Below, in pieces: positions 19,590 through 28,417 of a stretch of 58,394 bases of DNA (positions within the stretch are counted from its first letter, which is position 1; the number at the start of each line of letters is the position of its first letter). The stretch comes from Eisenibacter elegans DSM 3317 (lineage in GTDB: Bacteria; Bacteroidota; Bacteroidia; Cytophagales; Microscillaceae): positions 1 through 58,394 of the forward strand of contig NZ_KE387154.1 of the NCBI RefSeq assembly GCF_000430505.1, read 5' to 3'. Below the pieces are notes generated by a model that was given only the letters and a program-made list of their open reading frames with translations, had not been told where the DNA came from and did not search any database. A program made the position numbers and the translations under genes.

Positions 19590-20603
19590 ATGGGCGTAAT
19601 ACTATTAGCGATAGAATCTTCTTGCGACGAAACTGCGGCTGCCGTGCTTAAAGACGGTAAAATATTGGCCAATGTTGTGGCCAACCAAACCGTTCACGAG
19701 CAATATGGCGGCGTAGTACCAGAGCTGGCCTCCCGCGAACATCAGAAAAATATCATTCCGGTGGTGGCGCAAGCGCTTCAAGAAGCAAAAATAACAAAAT
19801 CTGAGCTAAATGCAGTAGCTTTTACCCGAGGACCCGGCCTTTTGGGTGCTTTGTTGGTTGGGACTTCCTTTGCCAAAGGTCTTGCCCTTAGCCTCAACAT
19901 CCCGCTAGTAGAAGTAAACCATATGGAAGCGCATATAATGGCACATTTTATTGACGAGCCTCACCCACCCTTCCCTTTCCTATGCCTGACCGTGAGCGGG
20001 GGGCACACGCAGCTCGTGATTGTCAGCGCACCCACCAAAATGCACATCATCGGCGAAACCATTGACGATGCCGTAGGCGAAGCTTTTGACAAAACAGCCA
20101 AGCTCCTTGGCCTGCCCTACCCCGGTGGCCCTATGGTCGATGCTTATGCTCAAAAAGGCAACCCCCGCGCATTCCCATTTACCAAACCCAATATCGAAGG
20201 CCTCAATTTCTCGTTTAGTGGCGTAAAAACAGCTATTTTGTACTTCCTTAGAGCACAGCTAAAGGATAATCCTGACTTTATTACAGAAAACCTGGCCGAT
20301 ATCTGCGCCTCTGTCCAACATACACTGGTCAGTATCTTGCTTGATAAACTCAAACAAGCCGCCCAACAATACCAATGCCGGCATATCGCCATCGCCGGCG
20401 GCGTATCGGCCAATAGCGGCCTGCGGCAAGCCTTAGAAACCGCCGCCCAAACCGAAGGCTGGCAGGTATATCTCCCTGCCTTTGAGTATTGTACTGACAA
20501 TGCCGCCATGATTGCCATCGCCGGATACCACAAGTACCTCGCCCAAGATTTCAGCTCCCAAGCCATCAGCCCTATGCCCCGAATGCCCATCCCCACCTTA
20601 TAG
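19590..20603 (+). CDS. tsaD: tRNA N6-threonylcarbamoyladenosine transferase TsaD
   Basis: The ATG at 19590 gives a 337-residue protein of normal family length that begins with the ASKHA phosphate-binding strand ILLAIESSCDETAAAV. The metal-binding His pair is H111-M-E-A-H115. Other conserved parts are VSGGHTQLV, the GEAFDKTAKLLGLPYPGGP region and the C-terminal CTDNAAMIA. TsaD works with TsaB and TsaE in the cytoplasm to transfer the threonylcarbamoyl group to A37 of ANN-decoding tRNAs. The frame is open upstream to 19467, but that part overlaps tamB on the other strand and does not resemble TsaD. A 56-codon ORF starts 5 bases after the stop. Confidence 0.97.
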   Translation: MGVILLAIESSCDETAAAVLKDGKILANVVANQTVHEQYGGVVPELASREHQKNIIPVVAQALQEAKITKSELNAVAFTRGPGLLGALLVGTSFAKGLALSLNIPLVEVNHMEAHIMAHFIDEPHPPFPFLCLTVSGGHTQLVIVSAPTKMHIIGETIDDAVGEAFDKTAKLLGLPYPGGPMVDAYAQKGNPRAFPFTKPNIEGLNFSFSGVKTAILYFLRAQLKDNPDFITENLADICASVQHTLVSILLDKLKQAAQQYQCRHIAIAGGVSANSGLRQALETAAQTEGWQVYLPAFEYCTDNAAMIAIAGYHKYLAQDFSSQAISPMPRMPIPTL

Positions 20604-20608
20604 CCCAA

Positions 20609-20779
20609 ATGTCTATCCTACTGATTTTTCTGTCCCTTTTATTGGATAGCACTGCCGTCGCCACCGACGCTACCCATAACCAAGAACTACAAAGGGTGCT
20701 TTCGCTCATTATTTGTGGCGCAATATTGCTCTTCTGGCTGCTTTACTGGATTCGCCGCCAACAACGAGACGACTTCTGA
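20609..20779 (+). CDS. Small membrane protein candidate, 56 residues
   Basis: An ATG five bases after the tsaD stop opens a 57-codon frame. The product has an N-terminal hydrophobic stretch (ILLIFLSLLL, residues 3-12), a short polar loop, a transmembrane-like segment (LSLIICGAILLFWLLYWI, about 31-48) and a basic tail RRQQRDDF. The hydrophobic-loop-hydrophobic-basic layout and the immediate spacing to tsaD support a real gene translated from the tsaD mRNA. No family is recognised. It could be a chance frame, since it is short and has no visible ribosome-binding site, which is normal for this phylum. Confidence 0.55.
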   Translation: MSILLIFLSLLLDSTAVATDATHNQELQRVLSLIICGAILLFWLLYWIRRQQRDDF

Positions 20780-21175
20780 AGCACTCATAGTATCCTGATA
20801 TTGAGGCTAATACGACATATACACAGACTATATGTGCCCATATTACACGCTCGCACTAAAACCCTTGAGGGGCAAGAAAGTCAAATTGCGTAAGTCTTAA
20901 TACATGAACTAGCCCCAATCTGCCAACCACCTTATCAACAAAACGACTCCTTCATACGTTATCGAAATACGACAAGACACAAAAGATAAAAGCCCAAACC
21001 CTATGTTTGTATTCGTTTTTTGCTAAATTCGCTCATTGGGCAACATTGCCCATAGGCTCAGATTTTCATTCCCCACAGACTTTATCGAGCTTTGCCTTCA
21101 GCAAACCCTCTACCAAAGCCTGTCTCCTTCCTATTAGTTCAGTACCCATTAAGTTTGTAGAGAAAGATGTACCTT
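20780..21175. other. Non-coding gap between the small ORF and prc
   Basis: About 400 bases without a supported gene. The right end holds a TAAGTTTG box (21150-21157), listed separately. Short AT-rich stretches and a second weaker box near 21024 (TAAATTCG) are visible. No tRNA, large hairpin or repeat was recognised. Confidence 0.5.
21150..21157 (+). promoter_or_regulatory. Possible -7 element (TAnnTTTG) for prc
   Basis: TAAGTTTG matches the Bacteroidota -7 consensus exactly. No good TTG element lies 19-21 bases upstream, so this is a half-supported promoter. It would give a very short leader to the ATG at 21176. Confidence 0.35.
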
Positions 21176-23233
21176 ATGAAAAAAGCGCTATTCCTCATCA
21201 TACCCCTTGCTGCCGCAACGTGGATATGGTCTTGGGTAGGAAGCAACAAGCATACAACAGGCGAGCCGACCTATCAGGCCTTGGCCGATACCATTCGTCT
21301 CAAGCCTGAACCCATTCACTATCGCAAAGCACAATTAGTAGCCACCCTGCTACAACAAATGCACTACAATCAGGCTAAGCTTGATGACCGTATCTCTGAA
21401 GAAGCCCTCAAGCTTTACCTTCAGTCATTAGACAACAACAAGCTCTATTTCTTGGCCTCTGACATTGCCTCTTTTAGCAAATACACCCACTCGCTAGACA
21501 ATCAGCTGGCTATGGGCGAAATCGCCCCGGCCTTCGAGATTTATGCTGTCTACCAAAATCGTTTGCTCGCACGTATCAACAAAATACTCAATGAAACGCT
21601 GCTCACCACACACGACTACACCCTAGACGAAACATATCTCTATGACCGCGACGACGCACCCTGGGCAGCTACCCAAGCCGAGCTAGACGAAGAGTGGCGC
21701 AAGGTCATCAAAAACCAAGCGCTCAGCCTACATCTAACCGGCAAGAGCCAAGAGGAAATTGTAGAAACGCTGCGAGGACGCTATGAGCGGTTTCTCAAAA
21801 ATGTTGAAAAAACCACTTCCGAAGATGTTTTTGAGCTATATATGAATGCCTTCAGTGGCGCATATGATCCACACAGCAATTACTTCTCGCCCATCTCCTC
21901 TGACAATTTTATGATGGATATGCGCAAATCCTTAGAAGGGATTGGGGCAGTGCTTCGCTCCGAAAACGACTACACCGTCATCCAAGAGGTGCGCCCGGGA
22001 GGCCCTGCTTTCAAAAGCAACGAACTCAAACAAGGCGACCGCATCCTAGCTGTCGCACAAGATGAAACCGGGGAGTATGTTGATGTAATAGGATGGCGGA
22101 TTGATGAAGTAGTGCAGAAAATCAGAGGCCCCAAAGGCTCTACCGTGCGCCTACAAGTTTTGCCCGCCGGCCTAGCCATTACGGCCAAACCCAAAGAAGT
22201 CCGGCTGATTAGAGATAAAATCACCCTTGAGGAACAATCTGCCCAGAAAAAAATCTTGACCATCCAAGAAGGGAAAAAAACCTACCGCATCGGGGTCATC
22301 GAAGTACCCTCTTTTTACCTCGATGCTGACGCAATGGCCAAGGGCGACCGCAATTACAAAAGCACCAGCCGCGATGTAGCCCGATTGGTACAAGAGCTGC
22401 AAGCCGAACAAATTGACGGCCTACTGATAGACCTACGCAACAACGGCGGTGGCTCCCTCAAAGAGGCGATTGACCTAACGGGGCTTTTTGTGGATGATAA
22501 GCCTGTTGTCCAAATCAGAGATGCCAACGGAGACGTATCACTAGGCCAAACCCGAAATATTACCAAAATATACGATGGGCCGCTCGGCGTGATTGTCAAC
22601 CGATTTAGTGCCTCGGCCTCCGAAATCTTCGCAGCTGCAATACAGGACTATAAGCGTGGCCTCGTCATCGGAGAAGAAACCTTCGGCAAGGGAACCGTCC
22701 AGTCTATGGTCGATTTTGGAAGATATATCAATACCGGCGACAAGCACCCCGGCCATATGAACTTGACCATCTCGAAGTTTTACCGTATCACAGGCAGCAG
22801 CACACAAAACAAAGGAGTAACCCCCGACATCTTGTTCCCATCACCATACAGCCGCGACGAGCTGAGTGAGGCTGCCGCCCCCAATGCCCTCCCTTGGGAC
22901 GAAATATCGCCCACTAATTACAAGTCGGCCAATATCGTCAGTGCAGATGATCTCAAACAACTGCGCCTGCTTTTTGAGCAAAAACTCAAAACAGATGATG
23001 ACTTTATGTTGCTCATCAAAGACATCGAAGAACAGCAGAAACTGCGCGAACGAAAGCTCATCTCCCTCCAAGAGGCCGCACGCCGCCTCGAAACCGAAGA
23101 ACAGGAACAAAAGCTAGAAGCACGCAAAAAACTCGAAGCCGCCGACAGCAACAACAAAGACCTGATGCTCAAAAGCGCTGCCGAGATAATGACCGGATTT
23201 ATAGAGCTGCGGTATGTGGCAAAGCGCAAATAG
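21176..23233 (+). CDS. prc: Carboxy-terminal (tail-specific) processing protease, S41 family
   Basis: Starting from the ATG at 21176 (another ATG lies 9 bases earlier) the product has 685 residues. It begins with a hydrophobic export or anchor sequence (KKALFLIIPLAAATWIWSW). The N-terminal helical domain typical of Tsp/Prc covers about 40-220, a PDZ domain about 240-340, and the S41 protease core about 370-560. The catalytic dyad is predicted at Ser480 in the SASASE motif and Lys505 in TFGKGTVQ; the 25-residue spacing equals that of the E. coli enzyme. A charged helical C-terminal part (about 600-685) matches the DUF3340-like end of Prc. The protease degrades periplasmic proteins by their C-termini. 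A terminator hairpin lies about 110 bases downstream. Confidence 0.95.
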   Translation: MKKALFLIIPLAAATWIWSWVGSNKHTTGEPTYQALADTIRLKPEPIHYRKAQLVATLLQQMHYNQAKLDDRISEEALKLYLQSLDNNKLYFLASDIASFSKYTHSLDNQLAMGEIAPAFEIYAVYQNRLLARINKILNETLLTTHDYTLDETYLYDRDDAPWAATQAELDEEWRKVIKNQALSLHLTGKSQEEIVETLRGRYERFLKNVEKTTSEDVFELYMNAFSGAYDPHSNYFSPISSDNFMMDMRKSLEGIGAVLRSENDYTVIQEVRPGGPAFKSNELKQGDRILAVAQDETGEYVDVIGWRIDEVVQKIRGPKGSTVRLQVLPAGLAITAKPKEVRLIRDKITLEEQSAQKKILTIQEGKKTYRIGVIEVPSFYLDADAMAKGDRNYKSTSRDVARLVQELQAEQIDGLLIDLRNNGGGSLKEAIDLTGLFVDDKPVVQIRDANGDVSLGQTRNITKIYDGPLGVIVNRFSASASEIFAAAIQDYKRGLVIGEETFGKGTVQSMVDFGRYINTGDKHPGHMNLTISKFYRITGSSTQNKGVTPDILFPSPYSRDELSEAAAPNALPWDEISPTNYKSANIVSADDLKQLRLLFEQKLKTDDDFMLLIKDIEEQQKLRERKLISLQEAARRLETEEQEQKLEARKKLEAADSNNKDLMLKSAAEIMTGFIELRYVAKRK

Positions 23234-23343
23234 TCTTGTGCCACAGTCGAGGCTTTATGCCCCAATCAAGATTGTCTGGGGAAATATATGCCTTGACAAT
23301 TCTTGAGAATAAGGAAAATAAAGCGCTCTGGTTCTCAAATAAC

Positions 23344-23375
23344 TACCATCCCAATGATTTTGGGGTGGTTTTTTT
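23344..23375 (+). terminator. Rho-independent terminator after prc
   Basis: ACCATCCC pairs with GGGGTGGT (one G-U) around an AATGATTT loop, followed by a run of seven T. It lies between the convergent prc and miaA genes and its T run is on the prc strand. Confidence 0.7.
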
Positions 23376-23411
23376 GATTGTCAGCCTTTTTCCCATACAT
23401 TGGGGTAGCTG

Positions 23412-24341
23412 TCAAATATGTGTCTGAACATAGGCCAGAATTGCTGCTTGTTGTTCGGGGCTAAACCACTGTATCTCACGAATCCGCCGAAACCAAGTCA
23501 ATTGCCTTTTGGCATAGCGCCTGCTATTTCGTTTAAGCAGTCTCAGGGCTTCTTCTCTGTCATAAATCCCTTCAAAATACCCATACCACTCTTGGTATCC
23601 TACGGTTTGGAGGGCATTGTGCATACGATATGGATAAAGTCGCCGCGCTTCAGCTTCTAACCCTTGCGCTACCATCACCTCCACACGGGTATCTATGCGC
23701 CCATAGAGCTGTTCGCGAGGCAAGTCAAGGCCAATGTACAAAACCCGAAACGGTCGGGGCTTAGGTTGATGATGATGAAAAGAGGAGAAGGGCTTACCCG
23801 TACCGATACAAACCTCCAAAGCCCGCAACACTCTCTGAGGGTTATGCCGATCAATCTGGTTGTAGCTGTGAGGGTCTCGCTGTGCTAGCTCAGCCACCAA
23901 CGACTCCAACCCCTCGGCTTCTAGGCGCTGCTGTAGCTGGACGCGGATTTCGGGCGGTATCGGCGGCAAGTTATCTAGGCCTTCACACAAAGCCTTGACA
24001 TACAACCCTGAGCCCCCCACCAAGACTACCACCGGCTTATCCACAAATAGTTGTGCTAAGCAGGCCAAGGCCTCTTGCTCATACTGCCCCACACTGTAAG
24101 ACTGCTGTATGCTGTGTGAGTGGATAAAATGATGCTGGGCAGCGGCCAACTCTGCCGCCGTAGGAGCTGCCGTGCCTACCGACATTTCCCGATAAAACTG
24201 CCGCGCATCTGCTGATACAATCGCCGTATCAAAAGCTTGCGCAAGCGCAATGGCTGTGGCCGTTTTCCCAACAGCCGTAGGGCCTACTACCGCCACCAAC
24301 AAAGGTAGGGCTGCAACAGGGGGGGAGGAGGAATTTATCAT
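23412..24341 (-). CDS. miaA: tRNA dimethylallyltransferase MiaA
   Basis: The product has 309 residues, the normal length. The P-loop is GPTAVGKT near residues 20-27, followed by the DARQFYREMSVGTAAPT region that binds the isoprenoid substrate. GGSGLYVKALCEGL and the C-terminal KRNSRRYAKRQLTWFRR match the family. MiaA adds a dimethylallyl group to A37 of UNN-decoding tRNAs in the cytoplasm. It is a lone minus-strand gene, convergent with prc and divergent from the small T9SS-like gene. Confidence 0.97.
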   Translation of the reverse strand: MINSSSPPVAALPLLVAVVGPTAVGKTATAIALAQAFDTAIVSADARQFYREMSVGTAAPTAAELAAAQHHFIHSHSIQQSYSVGQYEQEALACLAQLFVDKPVVVLVGGSGLYVKALCEGLDNLPPIPPEIRVQLQQRLEAEGLESLVAELAQRDPHSYNQIDRHNPQRVLRALEVCIGTGKPFSSFHHHQPKPRPFRVLYIGLDLPREQLYGRIDTRVEVMVAQGLEAEARRLYPYRMHNALQTVGYQEWYGYFEGIYDREEALRLLKRNSRRYAKRQLTWFRRIREIQWFSPEQQAAILAYVQTHI

Positions 24342-24402
24342 ACGCTCATAAATATAAATCGACGCTTCGTGGGGTAGAATACGTCGTTGGTAGACAAATA
24401 AG

Positions 24403-24410
24403 TAACTTTG
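24403..24410 (+). promoter_or_regulatory. Possible -7 element for the small T9SS-like gene
   Basis: TAACTTTG matches TAnnTTTG exactly and lies about 80 bases before the ATG at 24491. The nearest TTG upstream is 13 bases away, shorter than usual. Confidence 0.4.
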
Positions 24411-24490
24411 GGCAATATTTATCGTTTATCAAAACAAATGGACACACGGATAACCTCCAAGCTTTGAGGTTTATAGCTAATCTGTTGACT

Positions 24491-24883
24491 ATGATACAAT
24501 CATTACACTTGATTATATGGTTTTGCTGGAGCGTCTTGTTGACTCCCTTGGAGTTGCCAACAACAAGCTGCCCACAGTGCCCCCAAGAGGTACAGGCTGC
24601 GCAATCAAAAACGGACACTACTGCCCTCAAAAAAATCGCTGCCGAGCCGCTGCCCGTCAAACGAGGAAGCAGCATACAGCTATTAGTAGGTTTGGAAGAA
24701 ACCGACAGGCTGGCCAAGGTACAACTCCTTGACCCTATGGGAACACTACTGCTAGAGCAAGAAGTACATCCCATCAACCCATTTATACACAATATCGCCT
24801 TGGCGCAAGGAGTCTATTACCTGAAAATTTATACCTCCAAGCAATGCCTTGTACAAAAGGTAACTATTTTTGATACTGAATAA
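24491..24883 (+). CDS. Small exported protein ending in a T9SS-like C-terminal domain
   Basis: The ATG at 24491 gives 130 residues; a TTG nine codons earlier is also open. The N-terminus (IIWFCWSVLLTPLEL) looks like a signal peptide. After a polar linker with a possible Cys pair (CPQC), residues about 60-127 have the pattern of a type-IX-secretion C-terminal domain: AKVQLLDPMGTLLLE, then ALAQGVYYLKIYT, then LVQKVTIF. Most proteins with this domain carry hundreds of cargo residues; here there are only a few dozen. Either the domain is used as the protein itself or the gene is a remnant. A strong terminator lies 23 bases past the stop, which supports an expressed single gene. The antisense frame at this locus is judged a shadow. 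Confidence 0.75.
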   Translation: MIQSLHLIIWFCWSVLLTPLELPTTSCPQCPQEVQAAQSKTDTTALKKIAAEPLPVKRGSSIQLLVGLEETDRLAKVQLLDPMGTLLLEQEVHPINPFIHNIALAQGVYYLKIYTSKQCLVQKVTIFDTE

Positions 24884-24905
24884 GCCAATTTTGATATTCT
24901 TTCTG

Positions 24906-24934
24906 ACCACTCGGGCATACTGAGTGGTTTTTTT
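24906..24934 (+). terminator. Rho-independent terminator
   Basis: A perfect 7-bp stem, ACCACTC with GAGTGGT, around a 9-base loop, followed by seven T. It ends the small T9SS-like transcript. Confidence 0.85.
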
Positions 24935-25115
24935 AGGCAGATACCCTCCTCTCAACACACAAAAATAGGGGATTTTCTGCTTAGATATAACCCTGTCTCT
25001 CCAAACAAAGTCCATACACTATTGCTCCTTTGTCCAAGCCTTTCGAACTTTGCGCATCATACCAAGTATTTTGGAGGATACATCAATTCAAGTTTCGGCT
25101 ACATTATCACCATCT

Positions 25116-26438
25116 ATGCCCCAAACCCTGCTGCTTTTTCTGCATAGCCTTCTGATAGCGTTTTGGGTATCTTGGCTTCGGCAACGCAGCGCTAGCGCTG
25201 CGCTGCGCCGTTGGTTTTGGCCAGCGCTAGGCCTCAAGCTAGGCGCCGGATGGGCATTTGGCTGGATGTATATGAGCTATTATCAAGGTGGGGATACCGT
25301 GGTGTTTTTTCAAAATAGCCGGCTCTTAGCACAACTGGCCTTGGCCGAACCTCAAGTATATTGGCATTTTTGGTGGCATACGGCTTGGCATCCAGAGGTA
25401 GTCTTGACCGCCGCCGAGCTGTGGTATCAGCCTAGGGTGTTGGTATTGCTCAAGCCGCTGAGCCTACTGGCCTTGGGCTGTGCCGAGCATTATTGGCTGA
25501 TGAGTGCCTACTTCAGCCTACTTAGCTTTGCAGCTACGTGGGGGCTGCTGCGCAAACTCGAAGCACGCTGGCCAGCCTACACTTCGGCGGCTGTTTTGGC
25601 TTTTTTGTTATGGCCTACGGTAAGCTTTTGGACTAGCGGCCTCCAAAAAGAAGCCCTCGCGTGGGCAGCTATCGCGTTTATTGTCCAACAATTATTTGCT
25701 GACACACCCCGGTACCTGACATGGTCTTTGGCCAAATCTGCCTTGGCATTAAGCGGACTTTTGGCGCTCAAGTTTTATTATGCCGCAGCCCTGATTGGGG
25801 CAATAGGTTGTTATTGGATGCTCTTGGCCTCCAACCAATATGTGATAACAGGCTTACCCAATAGCCGACGAAGGCCAATGCTACAGTGGCTTTTGGGCTT
25901 ATCTACCTTTGGGGTATTGTTGGGTTTGTTGAGCCTAAGCCACCCCCACTTCAACCCTAGCGATTTTTTTCATAGTCTAGTCGTCAACCACAACACTAGC
26001 TATCATTTTTCGCATCCGGCTCAGGCCATCAACTATACCAAAATCAGCCAGAAAGGGTACTATGCCTTACACAGCCACTGGACAGACTTGCTGTATAATG
26101 CCCCTCAGGCATTGTTTGGAGGGCTTTTCAGGCCTATACTGTGGGTAGATAGTTGGCAACAAGGCTGGTTGCAGCGCTTGGCGATGCTCGAAAACACCTT
26201 GTTTTTGGGTTGGGGGCTTGTGGCCTGTCTATTGGCATACAAACAATCCACAGAGGGCGAGCCCTTGGTAGCCGCCTTGGTTATTTATGCCGGATGCTTG
26301 GCCCTGTTATTGGCTTTTGCTTCTCCCAACTTTGGTAGTTTATTGCGCTATAGGGTGTCTTTTTATCCTTTTTTGCTCTACCTATGGGGTATTCCGCTGT
26401 ACCGATATTGGGCATCTGTAGGCAGTCGCGCTGCTTAG
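25116..26438 (+). CDS. Polytopic membrane protein, possibly a glycosyltransferase-like (GT-C type) protein
   Basis: The ATG at 25116 gives 440 residues; a TTG at 25052 or earlier would add a short, unlikely N-terminus. About 9-11 hydrophobic segments are visible (TLLLFLHSLLIAFWVSWL, LALSGLLALKFYYAAALIGAIG and others). Between helices 2 and 3 lies MSYYQGGDTVVFF, with an acidic residue in a loop after the second helix, which recalls membrane glycosyltransferases of the GT-C fold. No family was recognised with confidence. It is flanked by a terminator upstream and a long non-coding gap downstream, so it is probably monocistronic. Confidence 0.8.
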   Translation: MPQTLLLFLHSLLIAFWVSWLRQRSASAALRRWFWPALGLKLGAGWAFGWMYMSYYQGGDTVVFFQNSRLLAQLALAEPQVYWHFWWHTAWHPEVVLTAAELWYQPRVLVLLKPLSLLALGCAEHYWLMSAYFSLLSFAATWGLLRKLEARWPAYTSAAVLAFLLWPTVSFWTSGLQKEALAWAAIAFIVQQLFADTPRYLTWSLAKSALALSGLLALKFYYAAALIGAIGCYWMLLASNQYVITGLPNSRRRPMLQWLLGLSTFGVLLGLLSLSHPHFNPSDFFHSLVVNHNTSYHFSHPAQAINYTKISQKGYYALHSHWTDLLYNAPQALFGGLFRPILWVDSWQQGWLQRLAMLENTLFLGWGLVACLLAYKQSTEGEPLVAALVIYAGCLALLLAFASPNFGSLLRYRVSFYPFLLYLWGIPLYRYWASVGSRAA

Positions 26439-26523
26439 CGCGTGTTGAAATTTTCGGTGTGGCACTCGAAACAGATGATTTTTGTGCTGTTGCCAGGCAA
26501 AAAGCGTAGGCGTTACCATTTAG

Positions 26524-26543
26524 CCCACGATTAAAATCGTGGG
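26524..26543. repeat. REP-like palindrome
   Basis: CCCACGATT and AATCGTGGG form a 9-bp perfect stem around a 2-base centre, flanked by AGCCC/GGGCT-like bases that could extend it. Hairpins of this look are found scattered in many genomes. Only one copy was noticed in this window. Confidence 0.55.
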
Positions 26544-26625
26544 AGGGCTACGACGAGCATTTTTAACGACATAACAGCCAAAAACAAGTTTTTTGGTATC
26601 GATGAAGGGGGTTTTAAACAAGCTC

Positions 26626-26758
26626 CACGCCACTGGACATTTTTGGAAAAGTAGCTCAGAGTTCTAGCCCCGAGACAAGTTGAGGCCTCATTTTGGGGGC
26701 ACAATGAGACCTAACCCACAGTTTTAACTATGGAATTTGAAAAATGTCCAGTGGCGTG
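26626..26758. mobile_element. MITE-like element with 19-bp perfect terminal inverted repeats
   Basis: The left end is CACGCCACTGGACATTTTT (26626-26644) and the right end is its exact reverse complement (26740-26758). About 95 bases lie between. AACAAGC occurs just outside both ends (two bases away on the left), consistent with a target-site duplication. The interior has no ORF. A diverged copy of the terminal repeat is at 55940-55958. It could be the remnant of an insertion sequence or a non-autonomous element. Confidence 0.6.
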
Positions 26759-26782
26759 AACAAGCCCTTAATTAGGCATCAC

Positions 26783-28417
26783 TTATTTGGCTTGTGCCAA
26801 GGCCTTTTTCACATCCAGTAAGTGGTTACCCAGTCCACCCAAGTCTGCACACTGAAGCAGGTGTTCCATCCCCTGAAACGCAACCGGAGAGCGATCATAG
26901 CCATAGTTTTCAAAGAGTGTATGGGTCTTGCGGCTGTCTCCCATACCCATCTCTATATCGTGCATCGTATATTGGCAGGGGTGTTCGTAGCCGCTAGCGT
27001 GGGTGATTTCGAGGATTTCTTTGCGCAATGTTTTCAGGTAGTTAAAAAATCGGACAGACTTGAGCGTGGGGTCTAGCCCTCTTTCAAGCCACCAATTTTG
27101 GGTAGCCACTCCGGCCGGGCACTTATTGGTATGGCATATTTGCGCTTGGATACAGCCAATGGAGAGCATTGCCTCACGCGCCACGTGAATCAGATCTGCC
27201 CCCATAGCCAAGGCCATAATAGACTTGGCAGGGAAGCCCAAGCGCCCAGAAGCAATGAAAACGATACGGTCGGTAAGCCCTCGGTCTAAAAATATCTTGT
27301 ATACACTGGCAAAGCCAAACGTAAAGGGCAGCGATACGTGGTCGGCAAATGAGTGTGGCGCAGCCCCTGTGCCGCCCTCCCCTCCATCGATGGAGATAAA
27401 ATCAGGGCCTGTGCCGGTGGCCACCATCCGGTCTGCCAACTCTTCCCACATATCCAACTTGCCTACGGCAGCCTTGAAACCCACAGGCAGCCCTGTACGG
27501 TCGGCTATAGCCTCCAGAAAATCTAAAAACTCCGGAATATTGCTAAACGCACTGTGGTACGCAGGAGAAAGGACATCCTGCCCCATAGGGATGCCCCTAA
27601 TATCGGCGATTTCCTTGGTGATTTTGGAGGCAGGCAACACCCCTCCTTTGCCTGGTTTCGCCCCTTGTGAAATCTTGACCTCTATGGCTCTGACAAAGGG
27701 GTTGGCCTCGGTCAGTGCTACTAGCCGCTCCATAGAAAAGTTCCCTTTATCATCGCGTACGCCAAAGTAACCAGTTCCAAAATGAAACATCACATCTGCC
27801 CCATTTTTATGATAAGGCGCCAAGCCTCCTTCTCCAGTACTATGATAACAGCCCGACATCTTGGCTCCTTTGTTGAGCGCAATCACTGCATTGCGCGAAA
27901 GTGCTCCAAAACTCATTGCCGAGATATTGACCAACGAATAGGGGCGGTAGGGGCGTTTGCGCCTCCCGGCTCCCATTACCTTCGCACAAGGCAAAAAATA
28001 AGGATCTTTGTGATTGATATGCCCCGGCTCTATACGATAAGGAAAAAGTGCCGGGTTGATGAATACATGCCCCGAAGCATAGATTTCTTTGTCTGTACCA
28101 AAGCCTTCGTAGTTATTTTCTTTCTTAGACGACGCATAAATCCAAGCGCGTTGGCTTCGGTTAAACGGTAGCTCTTCGCGGTTATTGGCTACAATATACT
28201 GCCGCAATTCCGGCCCTATAGACTCCAGCAAGTAGCGTAAACGCCCTACTACCGGAAAATTGCGTTTGATGGTGTTGCGCTTATTGAAAAAAGCATCCAC
28301 CACGGCCATATACAAGATCCAAATCGGCAGTAACACCAGCAAATAATGAAACCAGCGCGCTTCGAGTGTAAAAATAGCTTCTACGAATTCGGAAATGTTT
28401 TGTAGGAATTGTAGCAT
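26783..28417 (-). CDS. FMN-binding glutamate-synthase-like protein, membrane anchored
   Basis: The ATG at 28417 gives 544 residues; the frame is open upstream to a GTG at 28570 but that part has no family similarity. Residues about 20-45 form a transmembrane helix (HYLLVLLPIWILYMAVV). The rest is the synthase domain of glutamate synthase (GltS, FMN-dependent TIM barrel): SAMSFGALSRNA, GGEGGTGAAP, FIASGRLGFP and the Fe-S ligand stretch CHTNKCPAGVATQ. The glutaminase and C-terminal GXGXG domains of full GltB are absent. Such short forms are common in bacteria and their reaction is not well defined; ammonia- or flavin-dependent oxidoreductase activity is likely. Confidence 0.9.
   Translation of the reverse strand: MLQFLQNISEFVEAIFTLEARWFHYLLVLLPIWILYMAVVDAFFNKRNTIKRNFPVVGRLRYLLESIGPELRQYIVANNREELPFNRSQRAWIYASSKKENNYEGFGTDKEIYASGHVFINPALFPYRIEPGHINHKDPYFLPCAKVMGAGRRKRPYRPYSLVNISAMSFGALSRNAVIALNKGAKMSGCYHSTGEGGLAPYHKNGADVMFHFGTGYFGVRDDKGNFSMERLVALTEANPFVRAIEVKISQGAKPGKGGVLPASKITKEIADIRGIPMGQDVLSPAYHSAFSNIPEFLDFLEAIADRTGLPVGFKAAVGKLDMWEELADRMVATGTGPDFISIDGGEGGTGAAPHSFADHVSLPFTFGFASVYKIFLDRGLTDRIVFIASGRLGFPAKSIMALAMGADLIHVAREAMLSIGCIQAQICHTNKCPAGVATQNWWLERGLDPTLKSVRFFNYLKTLRKEILEITHASGYEHPCQYTMHDIEMGMGDSRKTHTLFENYGYDRSPVAFQGMEHLLQCADLGGLGNHLLDVKKALAQAK

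Larger units (their letters stand above)
26439..26782. other. Non-coding gap with a REP-like hairpin and a small inverted-repeat element
   Basis: This 344-base region separates two convergent genes. It contains a palindromic hairpin at 26524-26543 and a 133-bp unit bounded by perfect 19-bp inverted repeats (26626-26758), both listed separately. No ORF of note and no clear terminator with a T run were seen. Confidence 0.7.

Noticed and set aside
24346-24792. 148-codon minus-strand frame opposite the T9SS-like protein
   Set aside because: The plus product has a signal peptide, sorting-domain motifs and a terminator, while the minus frame has none.
27225-27770. 181-codon plus-strand open frame inside the glutamate-synthase-like gene
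   Set aside because: The minus-strand product has clear GltS motifs across the same bases; the plus frame has low-complexity Ser/Pro/Lys sequence.
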